A DNA stretch of 64,000 nt from Kocuria sp. (GCF_030538595.1 NZ_JAUNTS010000001.1:447439-511438); one strand, 5' to 3'. Shown: positions 35,501 through 44,449, numbered from the stretch's first letter. Numbers and translations are program-made. Notes: generated by a model not told the origin, from the letters alone.

Positions 35501-35798
35501 TGAGGGCATCCACATGGGTGCCATGGCCGGCTCCGTGGACGTGGTCACCCGCGCCTATGCGGGCATGCGAGTACGTGGCGATTGGCTGGAGTTCAGCCCG
35601 CACCTGCCACGTCAGCTGGACCAGGTGAAGTTCACGGTCCTCTACCGCGGGCAAGTGATCCGCGTGAGCATTGACCACGACGTCCTGGAGCTGGAAGGCA
35701 GTTCCAAGCGCGCCGATCCCGTGACCATTCATGTCCACGGCGCCGAGTACGTGCTCAAGGGCGGTCAGAAGATCGCCGTCTCCATCCGCACCCGCTGA
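32520..35798 (+). CDS. HAD phosphatase/phosphomutase fused to GH65 disaccharide phosphorylase
   Basis: 1092 aa. Residues 35-260 are a HAD domain of the beta-phosphoglucomutase type: IFDMDGVITDTAAVHASAWK (nucleophile Asp39, second Asp41), LVTASRNSTNVLERAGL and GLPGKPAPDTFLLCAQELG. Residues 280-1085 are glycoside hydrolase family 65: ESLLTLSNGYMGVRGSHSER, GHIFWDDVYILPLVSLHEPH, AFPWQSGSDGREETP and the proposed catalytic Glu (about 786) in GVMGPDEYHDG. Members phosphorolyse trehalose, maltose, kojibiose or trehalose-6-phosphate; the attached mutase-like domain could turn the released glucose-1-phosphate to glucose-6-phosphate. AGGAG five bases before GTG sets the start. The 271-bp upstream region has no other gene. 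Confidence 0.9.
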   Translation: MNALPTAPFTASIPQIRGDEAPEKPSDGLRTPYSAVIFDMDGVITDTAAVHASAWKLLFDAVLGDDRLEPLTDGGEIDRRQFEITTDYRDFVDGRRREDGIRTLLASRGAALPEGNDDDQAGAWTVQGQAALKNTFFGEALEEHGVRVFDGTVKLIERLREAKVPVGLVTASRNSTNVLERAGLSNLFDHIVDGATAASLGLPGKPAPDTFLLCAQELGVDPANAVVVEDAVAGVEAGVAGGFALVVGIARHGDRQALYNGGAHMVLNDAGELDLGAAREDSWKLIFDGFDPAAQPRRESLLTLSNGYMGVRGSHSERSADGIHYPGNYLSGVFNRVVSHINGRDIEHESMVNAPNWTHLDLRASGGTWLSEGGLEYSEERTELDLRTGVLTRSMTLTDLNGDLTEDGERPKLSVVQRRLVSLRLRHLGAQETTITALNFTGRIHVRTGIDPAVTNSGVQEYKELNSYHLNSIESTTLPDEEETLLSLVTTNQSQIQIATAQRTEVRGGAAIRARREIRPGGTEFRRHQVGARRGEPVVIDTTTAVVTSRDAAIGSPRDGALSQLDRSPRGFRGLLPGHELAWQRLWDRYDVDLEPDQAPEELLTQLALRTHVFHTAQTLAPHLSTRDAGVPARGLHGEGYRGHIFWDDVYILPLVSLHEPHVTRSLLSYRWRRLPMAYYRAHEFGLKGAAFPWQSGSDGREETPPELYNHHSQRWLPDNSWRQFHVGLAIAFNAWHYYETTGDIDWLSGQGAELIIGITRLFASLTEFDESDGRYHISGVMGPDEYHDGPRGQHGGGLKDNAYTNVLAAWLFRHSAHIFHDMVDHQREELMARFGVTEDEPARWLEMSRKLSIAFNSDGTISQYDGYDDLDELDWDYYKKKYRNIGRLDLLLENEGDMTNNYKLSKQADTIMLVYLLGPEGLIEELGCMGYDIDLDVVERTVDFYIARSSHGSSLSKVVNAAVLAWLAPDRSWASFQDALVVDMDDTQGGTTGEGIHMGAMAGSVDVVTRAYAGMRVRGDWLEFSPHLPRQLDQVKFTVLYRGQVIRVSIDHDVLELEGSSKRADPVTIHVHGAEYVLKGGQKIAVSIRTR

Positions 35799-35814
35799 CG
35801 GCTCATCCCCTTTT

Positions 35815-35873
35815 CGACGACGCCCCCCTCCACCTCGCGTGACCTGCTGCAGCGGGTGGAGGGGGCGTCGTCG
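35815..35873 (+). terminator. terminator after the GH65 fusion
   Basis: Nineteen to twenty paired bases (CGACGACGCC... and ...GGCGTCGTCG) with a 20-nt loop, 17 nt after the stop. Located between convergent genes, it probably acts in both directions. Confidence 0.8.
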
Positions 35874-35890
35874 TTGTTCACGACGCGGTT

Positions 35891-36412
35891 TCAGGAGTGC
35901 AAGGCGCGATGACCTGCGGAGAGCCGCAGGTAGGTCTGGGCGTTGACGGTGATCTGCTGCTGCTCCTGTGCGGTCAACTCCCGCCTTACTTTGGCGGGGA
36001 CACCGGCCACCAGAGAGCCCGGTGGGATCACCGTGCCTTCCAGGACCACGGCCCCCGCCGCCACCAGCGATCCGGCACCGATCACCGCGCCGTTGAGCAC
36101 GGTGGCAGACATGCCGATCAGCACGTTGTCCTCCACGGTGCAGCCGTGCAGCACGGCGGCGTGCCCCACGGAGACCCCCGAACCGATGGTGCAGGGGTAT
36201 TCGGGATCTGAGTGCACGGTGCAGTTGTCCTGCAGGTTGGAGCCGTCCCCCATGCGGATGGGCGAACGGTCTGCGCGGACCACGGTGCCATAAAACACAC
36301 CGGAGCCTGAACCAATGTGCACATCACCAATCACCGTGGTGTTCGGGGCCACAAAGGCTTCCGGATCAATGACCGGCTCCTGACCTTCCCAGGGTGCAAT
36401 CACAGCTTCCAC
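35891..36412 (-). CDS. gamma-carbonic-anhydrase-like hexapeptide protein
   Basis: 173 aa from GTG 36412, with AAGGAGA upstream; the longer frame overlaps the TetR stop and is rejected. Left-handed beta-helix hexapeptides are visible (VIGDVHIGSGSGVFYGTVVR, VSVGHAAVLHGCTVEDNVLI). Metal-binding His candidates lie in NCTVHSDPEYP and VGHAAVLHGC. Such proteins (YrdA/PaaY-like) may be carbonic anhydrases or acyl-CoA thioesterases. It is 19 nt downstream of the TetR gene, so the pair probably forms an operon. Confidence 0.88.
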   Translation of the reverse strand: MEAVIAPWEGQEPVIDPEAFVAPNTTVIGDVHIGSGSGVFYGTVVRADRSPIRMGDGSNLQDNCTVHSDPEYPCTIGSGVSVGHAAVLHGCTVEDNVLIGMSATVLNGAVIGAGSLVAAGAVVLEGTVIPPGSLVAGVPAKVRRELTAQEQQQITVNAQTYLRLSAGHRALHS

Positions 36413-36431
36413 GGGTCTCCTTCTCCTTGGC

Positions 36432-37025
36432 TCAGCCCACAGCGGCAATGGTGCGGGCGTACTCAACATAAGCCTCGTGGGAGAAACCGGGAAGCAGCTG
36501 GGACTGCACCACCCATCCGTGCAGAACCGAGAGCACAGCTTGGGAGAACAGGCTCACCCAGTCGGCGGCTTCCGCCGAGCTGAGCCCCAGCTCGCGGATG
36601 GCCCACGTGGAGAATTGTTCACTGATCAGACCGCGCACGGCCTCCATGTGAACGCCCAGCACGCCGAACACACTGGTGTCCACGGCAGCTTCTCCCCAGA
36701 TGACCAGCAGTAGGCGTGCCATTCGCGGTTGTTCGGCCAGGGCCTCCAGGACTCCCACCAACCACTGTTCCGGGTTGAACGGTTCCGCCACGTGGTGCTG
36801 GGCCAGCTCAAACACCCGATCCAGAGTTGTATTGGCGCAAGCCAAGACCAGTTCGGCCTTACCGCCGGGAAAGTGGTTGTAGATGGCGCCGGCCGAGAGC
36901 CCGGTGGCGGCGATGACATGGTGCATGGAGGCTCCACGGTAGCCCTCCGCCAAGAAGCAGTCCGTGGCCGCGTCCACCACGGCGCGGCGACGATTGTTGC
37001 GGTACTCCTGGCTGACCTTGGGCAT
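36432..37025 (-). CDS. TetR-family regulator
   Basis: 197 aa. The N-terminal HTH reads NNRRRAVVDAATDCFLAEGY then GASMHHVIAATGLSAGAIYN with HFPGGKAEL, the classic TetR signature. The C-terminal ligand domain has several Trp residues. TAGGAT lies six bases before ATG 37025 and there is no Shine-Dalgarno, so it is a likely leaderless transcript. It is divergent from the Gfo/Idh/MocA oxidoreductase gene (56-bp gap), which may be a second target. Confidence 0.9.
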   Translation of the reverse strand: MPKVSQEYRNNRRRAVVDAATDCFLAEGYRGASMHHVIAATGLSAGAIYNHFPGGKAELVLACANTTLDRVFELAQHHVAEPFNPEQWLVGVLEALAEQPRMARLLLVIWGEAAVDTSVFGVLGVHMEAVRGLISEQFSTWAIRELGLSSAEAADWVSLFSQAVLSVLHGWVVQSQLLPGFSHEAYVEYARTIAAVG

Positions 37026-37081
37026 ACCAGAATCCTACGCAGTCGGTGGCTTGTGCCGCTGGGCCGTGTCACAGTGAATGA

Positions 37082-38236
37082 ATGCACACCGCACATCAGC
37101 CCGACGGCGCACCGCATCAACCTTCCGATGCCGGACCGCAGAATCACCTGGCTGACTTTGCACTTGCCGGGCTCCACGCCCCGCATCTGGATGACCCGCT
37201 GTCCCCCACTGATCCGAACCTCCCACCTCTGGGATGGGGTGTGGTGGGGCCCGGTGCCATCGCCACGCGAGTGGTCCCTGACATTGCACTGCTGCCAGAT
37301 GCCCGACTGGTGGCGGTCTCCTCCCGCTCCGCGCGGCGGGCCCGGCAGTTTGCCGCCGATCACGGCTTCCAGCGGTCCTACTGGGATGGGGCCCCAGGTA
37401 CAGAAAACCTGACCGGCGTACGGGCCCTGGCACAAGATCCGGAGGTGGAGGTGGTCTACGTTGCCTCCCCACACGGTTACCACCACCAGCACGTGGCCGA
37501 GCTCTTGCTGGCCGGCAAGCACGTACTCTGCGAAAAAGCGCTGGCGGTCAGTGCTGCAGAAGTCCGCGATCTTGTGGACCTGGCACAGCAGCACGGCTGC
37601 CTGCTCATGGAGGCGGTGTGGACCGCCATGACCCCGGGGTTCCGGCGCGTCATGCACATTGTGAACTCGGGCCGGCTGGGGACGGTACTCAGCGTCACGG
37701 GCGCCATTGGGTTCAACGCCACACCCGATCCCCAGCACCGGCTCTTCTCTCCCGCCGACGGCGGTGGGGTCACCTTGGACATGGTGGTCTACCCACTGCT
37801 GTACTCGGATGCCATCCAGGCAGAAGTCCTACAGCGCTGCGTGGTCGGCCACATTGGACCCACGGGTGTGGATGATGACCTTGCCCTGCAGCTGGAGCGG
37901 ACCGGAGGCTGTGCCCACATCTCTGCCACCCTGCGCCGGGTCCCCGCCACCGGTGTCACCCTGTCCGCAACGCAGGGCTGGTTACGCGTTGAGGGACGGT
38001 TGAACAATCCGGCGTCGTTGGAGTGGATGACCGATCAACGCCACAGCAACGGTTTGGGGCCCGTGATCGAAACCATCACCACGGTGGGTGCCGGCTACGT
38101 GCCCCAAATCCGGGAGGCCACCCGCTGCATCCGCGCAGGTCTGCTGGAATCCCCCTTTGTCCCCTGGGAGGACTCCCTGACCCGCGCGCAGCTGTTCGAT
38201 GCAATCCGAGCTGACCTGGGGCTGACGACGCACTGA
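37082..38236 (+). CDS. Gfo/Idh/MocA-family NAD(P)-dependent oxidoreductase
   Basis: 384 aa. After a 45-residue polar extension the Rossmann fold begins with LGWGVVGPGAIATRVVPDIA, then EVEVVYVASPHGYHHQHVAE and LLAGKHVLCEKALAVSAAEV; EKALAV is the usual catalytic Lys motif (EKP in many relatives). The second domain has LLMEAVWTAMTPGFRRVMHI and GRLGTVLSVTGAIGFN, similar to trans-1,2-dihydrobenzenediol dehydrogenase-like members. Substrate unknown. Two ATGs (37078 and 37082) are out of frame with each other; start choice is tentative because no ribosome site is visible. Confidence 0.85.
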   Translation: MHTAHQPDGAPHQPSDAGPQNHLADFALAGLHAPHLDDPLSPTDPNLPPLGWGVVGPGAIATRVVPDIALLPDARLVAVSSRSARRARQFAADHGFQRSYWDGAPGTENLTGVRALAQDPEVEVVYVASPHGYHHQHVAELLLAGKHVLCEKALAVSAAEVRDLVDLAQQHGCLLMEAVWTAMTPGFRRVMHIVNSGRLGTVLSVTGAIGFNATPDPQHRLFSPADGGGVTLDMVVYPLLYSDAIQAEVLQRCVVGHIGPTGVDDDLALQLERTGGCAHISATLRRVPATGVTLSATQGWLRVEGRLNNPASLEWMTDQRHSNGLGPVIETITTVGAGYVPQIREATRCIRAGLLESPFVPWEDSLTRAQLFDAIRADLGLTTH

Positions 38237-38288
38237 GCCGGTGCGGCTGCGTTGTGTAACTGCGCTGCGTGGCTGGGTTCTGTGGCTG

Positions 38289-39404
38289 TCAGCTCACGGC
38301 GGTGGCTGCGTCAAACCGTCCGCGGATGTCGCTGGACTGACGCACCACCAGTTTGGTGGGTAGCACCAAAGGCCGGTTGGAGGTGGGCAGAGCACCTTTG
38401 ATCATGGCCACCAAGTTCTTGGCTGCCGTGGTCCCCACAGCGTGCATGGGTGCAGCAATCGTGGACATGCTGGGATTCAGGAAGGACAGGGACATGATGT
38501 TGTCGTAACCGATCACGGCAACGTCATCCGGAACCTGCAATCCCATTTCATGCACCGTACGAACAAAACCCATGGCCACAAGGTCGTTGTAACAGATCAC
38601 CCCGGGGGTCCGATTTGCCGCCCAGGCCAGAGCCGCTGCGCGGCCCCCCGCCACGGTGGGGGTGGCCGGACCGATCCGGTGAATCCGCAAATGGTGCTCC
38701 ACACCGGCTTCCCGAACAGCGCGCCACCTCATGCCGTCGGCCCACGAGGCCTCCGGCCCGGCCACGTAGGTGACATCCTTGCAACCTTGAGCTGCCAGAT
38801 GCTCCACGGCGCGGCGTGTGCCCGTGGGGTTGTCCGTCACCACAGACACCACACCGGAGACAGCTCTGTTCATGATGATGGTGGGCTTTTGCTTGGCTGT
38901 CATGCGCACAGCCGAATCAGACATTCTGGAGGATGTCAGCAACACCCCATCCACCAGCGGCAAGACCCGTTCCAGTGCTTCACGTTCGCGGCGATCTGAT
39001 TCCTGCGAGTTCGCCAAAAGCAAGGTGTACCCGGCCTCAGCCGCAGCTTCCTCGGCACCGCGGATCAGATCAAAGAACGCCGGGTTGGAAATATCCGTAA
39101 CCACCAGGGCGATCATCTGGGTGCCGTTGCGCCCATCCGCATTCCGTGAAATCGTGCGGGCACGATAACCGAGTTCATCGGCCGCTTCCCGGATCCGTTC
39201 CGCCGTCTCATAGGAGACTCGGCCTGGCCGGGCAAAGGCACGTGAAACAGTCGAGGGTGCCACCCCCGCCAACTTTGCGACGTCGTAAATGGTAGGTGCG
39301 CTCCCGCGCGACCGCCGACATGGCTGTGTTGGGCTCGACTGTGGGCCAAGCTGATCCGCCTCATTCGCACTGTGATCGTGGTTCACTCCTCTAGTTTCTC
39401 GCAC
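38289..39404 (-). CDS. LacI-family transcriptional regulator
   Basis: 371 aa. DNA-binding domain TIYDVAKLAGVAPSTVSRAF with the hinge following at ELGYRARTISRNA. The periplasmic-binding-like domain has IALVVTDISNPAFFDLIRGA, GVLLTSSRMSD, GVICYNDLVAMGFV and VAVIGYDNIMSLSFLNPSMS. A 35-residue Ser/Pro-rich extension precedes the HTH if GTG 39404 is used; a GTG about 18 bases downstream is also possible. Effector unknown. It ends 52 nt from the convergent oxidoreductase gene. Confidence 0.9.
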   Translation of the reverse strand: MRETRGVNHDHSANEADQLGPQSSPTQPCRRSRGSAPTIYDVAKLAGVAPSTVSRAFARPGRVSYETAERIREAADELGYRARTISRNADGRNGTQMIALVVTDISNPAFFDLIRGAEEAAAEAGYTLLLANSQESDRREREALERVLPLVDGVLLTSSRMSDSAVRMTAKQKPTIIMNRAVSGVVSVVTDNPTGTRRAVEHLAAQGCKDVTYVAGPEASWADGMRWRAVREAGVEHHLRIHRIGPATPTVAGGRAAALAWAANRTPGVICYNDLVAMGFVRTVHEMGLQVPDDVAVIGYDNIMSLSFLNPSMSTIAAPMHAVGTTAAKNLVAMIKGALPTSNRPLVLPTKLVVRQSSDIRGRFDAATAVS

Positions 39405-39763
39405 AGAGTCAACATGACCAAGCTGCTAACACGCCGCGACCGTTTGGTGACACATTCGGGTGAACAATCGAGTGCAGAACTAGGGCCGCACCGCCTTCCG
39501 TGTGTTGCGTTTCACCCAAGTCCCCACATCTGTTGACACAACAATCACTCACACCGCGATTCTCTTGCGAATTCATCTGTTTGGCCGATGTTGGCTACAA
39601 GAATGGGGACGCAGCGGATGCAGCGGGAGGCCAATCCGGGTGCAAGACTGTCCGGGATAGTCCGTGATCACGCCTACCTCCGGGTCCGGAGCTCGTCTGC
39701 CTCGGGCGCCTAGCCGACGGTCCAGAGTGAGAACGGTCCTACCTATGACTGAAGGAACCCGCC
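39405..39763. other. intergenic region between LacI and vWA genes
   Basis: 359 bp with no supported gene. TTGACA at about 39533-39538 is the best -35-like hexamer, but no TAnnnT follows at 16-18 nt. AAGGAA close to the right edge is the ribosome site of the vWA gene. An overlapping frame from 39664 is a shadow of that gene. Confidence 0.5.
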
Positions 39764-41443
39764 TTGCCCCCTGCCCCCACCCGCCGTGCCTGGCGAGAAG
39801 CAGAGAAGAAAAAGACCGGTCTACGGTGGGCGGCTCTGGGTGCCGCCGCATTCATTGTGGTGGGCGGTGGCGGCCTGCTGCTGGTGACCCAGAACGACTC
39901 GGAGACCGGCGCCGTTCCCTCCAGCTGCGACTCCACCCAGCGGGTAGCTCTGGTCACCGAGCAGGCCATGGCGGATGCCCTGGCCAACAAGCCGGTTGAC
40001 GGCGACTCCTGCATTCAGCTGGACATCACCTCCGAATCCAGCACTCAAACTGCCATCCGTGCCGAGTCCGGGGAATTGAGCCAACCTCTGTGGATCCCCG
40101 ACTCCACCACGCGAGTCCCTGCCGACCTACTGGATGACGCCGTCACCGTCCACACGGGCTCCTTGGCCTCCTCCCCCGGCGTGCTGGTGGCCCAGAACAC
40201 CGTGGATGCCGGTGAAACCTGGACCGGTGTGCTCACCGATGACAACACCCGCATGGGCAACCCGGACCGCGACGGCGGCGCTCGCCTGGCCTTGCTGAGC
40301 GTGTCCTCGGAGGTCAGTGACGGACAGGTCAGCCAAACGGAAGCCGCGCAAGCCTTGACTCCGCGAGCCCAGACCCAGGGAGTGAACAGCCCCATCCTCT
40401 CGGCCCCGGAAATGTTGGAAGCCGTCAGCAACGACGGCGGGCGGGCCATCGTCTCCGAACGTGACTACCTGGACTTCATCGCTGAGAACGCTGATTCGGG
40501 GTTGACCGCGGGGCTTCCTGCCGATGGAACCTCTTTCCTGGACTTCCCGCTCCTGTCTTCCGGAAATTCTTTGGAGAACAACGACGCCGTACGGACCGCC
40601 GCCGATGAAATCAGCCAGTGGCTCAGCTCGGAGGAAGGCAAACAGGCCCTGACTGATGCCAACCTGCGCACCCCGGATGGTCAGATCAACAATAACTCCG
40701 CGGTGAGCGACCCTGCCCGTCTGCCAGCCCCCAATGAGGACGTGACCACCACAGTGGTGGAGAGCTACCGCAACCAGGCCGCTCCGTTGAATGCTCTGGT
40801 GGCGTTGGATGCCTCCGGCTCCATGGGCACGGAGGAAGCCAACGGTCAAACGCGGTGGGAGACCACCGTGCAAACTCTGATGTTGGGCAGCCAGCTCTTC
40901 CCGGCCCGCGATTCCATGGGGATTTGGCTGTTCTCCGATGATCTGGGCGGTGACACCCCGTACATCGAACTGGTGCCCACCCGCGGCATGGAAGAGGGCG
41001 TGGACGGCAAAACCCAGCGTGAGATTCTGCAGCAGGCTCTGGCCACCGCTGAATACAAGCCGCGGGGCCAAACCAACCTGTACGAAACCACTCTGGCCGC
41101 GTTCCGCAACCAGCAGGAGAACTACCAGGACGGTCAGCTGAACATGGTGCTGCTGGTCTCCGACGGCGCCCAGGAGGTCTACACGGGTGATTCCATGAGC
41201 CTGGAAGAGCTCACCACAGACCTCCAGGAAGAACAGGACCCCAACCGCCCCGTGGTGATCGTGGCTCTGGGCATCTCCCCTGATGCCGATGCGGAAGCCA
41301 TGACTGCCATTGCTGAGTCCACCGGCGGCAGCTACCACCCGGCCACCACACCGGAGGAACTGCAAGCCGCCTTTGTGGAAGCGCTCTCCGCCATGGACTC
41401 CAACAGCGACCCCGCCCAGGGAGCAGCACCCGAGCAGGGCTGA
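39764..41443 (+). CDS. membrane-anchored solute-binding/von Willebrand A protein
   Basis: 559 aa from TTG 39764 (AAGGAA at good spacing). Basic N-terminus then one helix, LRWAALGAAAFIVVGGGGLL, acting as signal anchor. Residues 50-300 resemble an ABC-type extracellular binding protein (LDITSESSTQTAIRAESGEL; FLDFPLLSSGNS). Residues 345-550 are a vWA domain with the MIDAS motif DASGSM, the conserved Thr in RGQTNLYETTLAA and the Asp in LLVSDGAQEV. The C-terminus is acidic and Gln-rich. The pairing is known in actinobacteria for surface proteins of unknown function; it faces the cell exterior. Confidence 0.88.
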   Translation: MPPAPTRRAWREAEKKKTGLRWAALGAAAFIVVGGGGLLLVTQNDSETGAVPSSCDSTQRVALVTEQAMADALANKPVDGDSCIQLDITSESSTQTAIRAESGELSQPLWIPDSTTRVPADLLDDAVTVHTGSLASSPGVLVAQNTVDAGETWTGVLTDDNTRMGNPDRDGGARLALLSVSSEVSDGQVSQTEAAQALTPRAQTQGVNSPILSAPEMLEAVSNDGGRAIVSERDYLDFIAENADSGLTAGLPADGTSFLDFPLLSSGNSLENNDAVRTAADEISQWLSSEEGKQALTDANLRTPDGQINNNSAVSDPARLPAPNEDVTTTVVESYRNQAAPLNALVALDASGSMGTEEANGQTRWETTVQTLMLGSQLFPARDSMGIWLFSDDLGGDTPYIELVPTRGMEEGVDGKTQREILQQALATAEYKPRGQTNLYETTLAAFRNQQENYQDGQLNMVLLVSDGAQEVYTGDSMSLEELTTDLQEEQDPNRPVVIVALGISPDADAEAMTAIAESTGGSYHPATTPEELQAAFVEALSAMDSNSDPAQGAAPEQG

Positions 41444-41459
41444 GCACCGGCGCCGGGCA

Positions 41460-41520
41460 AAACCATGAGGCGGGGGCAGTTCACTGAAGTGTTCAGTGAA
41501 CTGCCCCCGCCTCATGGTTT
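41460..41520. terminator. bidirectional terminator between vWA gene and purH
   Basis: Perfect 29-base arms (41460-41488 and 41492-41520) with a GTG loop; starts AAACCATGAGG and ends CATGGTTT, giving A/T-rich bases on both flanks as expected for convergent genes. Confidence 0.85.
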
Positions 41521-41553
41521 GAGACCAAGTCTCAGGGGAAGAAGTGCCGCAGC

Positions 41554-43173
41554 TCAGTGGAAGAAGTGCCGCGCCCCGGTGAAGTACATGGTCACGTCGG
41601 CTTCCTGAGCTGCGGCAATGACCTCGTCGTCGCGGATGGAGCCGCCTGGCTGTACCACGGCCTTGACCCCCGCCTCCAGCAGTACCTGGAGACCGTCGGC
41701 AAAGGGGAAGAACGCATCCGAGGCTGCCACGGAGCCTTCGGCTCGGATGGCGCCGGTTTCGGAGAGCGTGTTGGCACGTTCAATGGCCAGACGGCACGAA
41801 TCCACACGGTTGACCTGGCCCATGCCAATGCCCACCGTGGCGCCGTCCTTGGCCAACAGGATGGCATTGGACTTCACGGGGCGCAGCGCAGTCCAGGCAA
41901 AGGCCAGATCCGCCAGCGTGGCTTCATCCGCCGCAGTTCCAGCCACCAGCTGCCAGTTGGCGGGGTCATCACCGTCTGCTTGCACACGGTCGCTGATTTG
42001 CATGAGTGCACCGCCGGAAATCTGACGGTATTCCAGGGGGTCGCGGCCAAAGCCCTCCGGCAGTTGCAACACGCGCAGGTTTTTCTTGGCGGCCAAGATC
42101 TCCAACGCCTCCGGCTGGAAGGACGGAGCCACCACCACCTCGGTGAAAATGGGTTTGATGCTCTCGGCCGTTGCCGCTGTGACGGTGCTGTTGACGGCGA
42201 TCACCCCACCGTAAGCGGAGAGAGGATCGCAGGCGTGAGCTTTGGCATGGGCATTGGCCACAGGATCCACTGCGTCCGGGTCTGCAACCGCCAGACCACA
42301 CGGGTTGTTGTGCTTGACCACGGCCACGGCGGGTTGGGCAAAGTCGTAGACAGCGCGCAAGGCGGCGTCTGCATCCACGTAGTTGTTGTAGGACATGGCC
42401 TTGCCCTGAAGCTGCTCCGCTTGGGCAATGCCCGGGGCAGCGGCCTGATCCACGTACAGAGCGGCGTCCTGATGCGGATTTTCGCCGTAGCGCAGCGTCT
42501 CAGCACGCTCAAAGGCCAACCCGGCGTAGGGCGGAAAACTCACCGGGGCGGGTTCAGCGCCGGCTTCCTCCGGGAATTGCTGCTGACACCAGGTGGCAAC
42601 GGCAGTGTCATACGCGGCTGTGTGGGCAAAGGCGGCAGCAGCCAAACGACGCCGCGCGGCCAGATCAAACCCGCCGTTGGCGGTGGCTTCCAAGATCTGG
42701 TCATAACGGCTGGGGTCCACCACCACGGCCACGGAGGGGTGGTTCTTGGCGGCGGCACGCACCATGGAGGGTCCGCCAATGTCGATTTGTTCCACCACCG
42801 CGTCCTGATCGGCACCGGATTTGACTGTGTCCACGAACGGGTAGAGGTTGACCACCACCAGATCAAAGGGTTCCACGCCCAGCTCGCCGAGCTGCTGAAG
42901 GTGGTCCTCCTTGCGCCGATCAGCCAGGATACCGGCGTGAACCCGCGGGTGAAGGGTCTTGACGCGGCCCTCCAAACATTCAGGGAACTCGGTCAGGGCC
43001 GCCACTTCCGTGACGGGCACCCCGGCTTGGGCAATGCGCTTGGCCGTGGAACCGGTGGAGACAATCGCCACCCCGGCTCGGTTCAAACCCGTGGCCAGTT
43101 CCTCCAATCCGGTCTTGTCATACACGGAGATCAGAGCGCGCTTGATGGGCATGCGGTCCTGGGTGTTGGTCAC
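41554..43173 (-). CDS. purH: AICAR transformylase / IMP cyclohydrolase
   Basis: Last two steps of IMP synthesis. The 539-aa protein has the MGS-like N-terminal domain ([36 protein letters not shown]), the transformylase region with [17 protein letters not shown] (catalytic Lys-His) and the C-terminal [20 protein letters not shown] ending GARHFFH. GTG 43173 with GGGAG upstream; an in-frame ATG at 43152 is an alternative. Order purN-purH on the minus strand is conserved with mycobacteria. Confidence 0.97.
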   Translation of the reverse strand: MTNTQDRMPIKRALISVYDKTGLEELATGLNRAGVAIVSTGSTAKRIAQAGVPVTEVAALTEFPECLEGRVKTLHPRVHAGILADRRKEDHLQQLGELGVEPFDLVVVNLYPFVDTVKSGADQDAVVEQIDIGGPSMVRAAAKNHPSVAVVVDPSRYDQILEATANGGFDLAARRRLAAAAFAHTAAYDTAVATWCQQQFPEEAGAEPAPVSFPPYAGLAFERAETLRYGENPHQDAALYVDQAAAPGIAQAEQLQGKAMSYNNYVDADAALRAVYDFAQPAVAVVKHNNPCGLAVADPDAVDPVANAHAKAHACDPLSAYGGVIAVNSTVTAATAESIKPIFTEVVVAPSFQPEALEILAAKKNLRVLQLPEGFGRDPLEYRQISGGALMQISDRVQADGDDPANWQLVAGTAADEATLADLAFAWTALRPVKSNAILLAKDGATVGIGMGQVNRVDSCRLAIERANTLSETGAIRAEGSVAASDAFFPFADGLQVLLEAGVKAVVQPGGSIRDDEVIAAAQEADVTMYFTGARHFFH

Positions 43174-43278
43174 GAGGTTTAGCTCCCGAGGTTGACGATT
43201 CGGTGCGGTCCGGCCCTTGGTCCAATTCCAACGGGTGATCCAAGGTTCTGGGCCCGGGCCCAGCAGCCGGTGACTGGG

Positions 43279-43845
43279 TCAGTTTACGGCGGTCACCAAC
43301 TCGGCGACCGTTTCCACAAAAAGTTCTCGTTCTGCCACTTTGATGCGTTCGTGCAGGGTCTCTTGGTCGTCGTCGCTCAGCACGGGCACCGCCACCTGCG
43401 CCAGGATCTCTCCGGAGTCCACCTCCGGAACCACGCGATGCACGGTGGCTCCCGTGATCTTGACGCCGTGCGCCAGAGCGTCCCGTACCCCGTGGGCGCC
43501 CGGGAAGGACGGCAGCAGCGCCGGGTGAGTGTTGATCAGGTGGGGGGCAAAAGCTGCCACAAATTCAGCGTCCACAATGCGCATGAATCCGGCCAGCAGC
43601 ACCAGATCCGGTTTGTGATGCGCCACGGCTTGTTGTAGTCCACGGTTCCAGGAGGCACGATCCGGATAGGCCACCGGTTCCACCACAAAGGTCTGCGCTC
43701 CGGCAGCGCGTGCGCGTTCCAAGCCCTGGCATGGTTTGTCTGCCCCTACCGCCACCACCTGGGCTGGGATTCGGCCATCAGCCACCGCGTCCACAACAGC
43801 TTGCAACGTGGTTCCGGAGCCTGAGACAAGAGCAACAAGACGCAT
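43279..43845 (-). CDS. purN: phosphoribosylglycinamide formyltransferase
   Basis: Transfers formyl from 10-formyl-THF to GAR. The 188-aa protein has LVALVSGSGTTLQAVVDAVA for the phosphate loop, LAGFMRIVDAEFV, the active-site INTHPALLPSFPGAHGV and GATVHRVVPEVDSGEILAQV (catalytic His and Asp). TAGACT lies six bases before ATG and there is no Shine-Dalgarno, so a leaderless transcript is likely. folD in this window makes its cofactor. Confidence 0.96.
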   Translation of the reverse strand: MRLVALVSGSGTTLQAVVDAVADGRIPAQVVAVGADKPCQGLERARAAGAQTFVVEPVAYPDRASWNRGLQQAVAHHKPDLVLLAGFMRIVDAEFVAAFAPHLINTHPALLPSFPGAHGVRDALAHGVKITGATVHRVVPEVDSGEILAQVAVPVLSDDDQETLHERIKVAERELFVETVAELVTAVN

Positions 43846-43951
43846 GGCACGAGTCTAATGGGGTGCCCCTGGCCTCCAACGCCCCCACCCCGGGTCAACA
43901 GTTCAGGCCGGTTGGGCAGACAGTTGTCTTGTTCCGCATAGAGTTGTTTCC

Positions 43952-44449
43952 ATGAGTACCGCACCTTCCCGGCCACCGTCACCGCCGCAGTCTGAACGGC
44001 CAGGCCCCGATGGCTCCTCAGATTCCGCTCAGCAGGATCCCGCGGCAGGCGGCCCTTCCCGATCATCCCGCCGTTTGGCCCGCAACCCCCTGGGTCTGGC
44101 CCTGCTAGCGTTGGGCGCTGCTGGTGTCTCCATGTTCATGACCTCCGGGCCGCTGTGGATGACCGTTGCCGGTGTGGTCTCCGGTGTGGCCGCTCTGGTG
44201 TTCTCCGTGATGGCCATCCTCGGTCTTCGCCGAGCCAACCGCCGCACCCTGATCCTCATTTCCACGTTGGTGGCCATGGTGGTGGCTGGCTTTTCCCTGA
44301 TCACAGGTGGTGTCCGTTTGGCTTTTTGGGACACGGTGTCCGGCTACGAACAATGTGTGGCCCAATCCGTGACCATTTCCGGCCAAGCCGCCTGCCAGGA
44401 AAAGATGGAGGACGATCTGCGCGGTCTCCTGCTTCCGGGCCTGGGCTGA
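43952..44449 (+). CDS. small membrane protein of unknown function
   Basis: 165 aa: a 45-residue Pro/Ser-rich cytoplasmic N-terminus, then three hydrophobic helices (NPLGLALLALGAAGVSMFMT; MTVAGVVSGVAALVFSVMAI; LILISTLVAMVVAGFSLITG) and a short tail with two Cys (YEQCVAQSVTISGQAACQEK). TAGAGT is seven bases before ATG, a leaderless pattern. It lies between purN and the PerM-like gene, divergent from the former. Confidence 0.75.
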   Translation: MSTAPSRPPSPPQSERPGPDGSSDSAQQDPAAGGPSRSSRRLARNPLGLALLALGAAGVSMFMTSGPLWMTVAGVVSGVAALVFSVMAILGLRRANRRTLILISTLVAMVVAGFSLITGGVRLAFWDTVSGYEQCVAQSVTISGQAACQEKMEDDLRGLLLPGLG

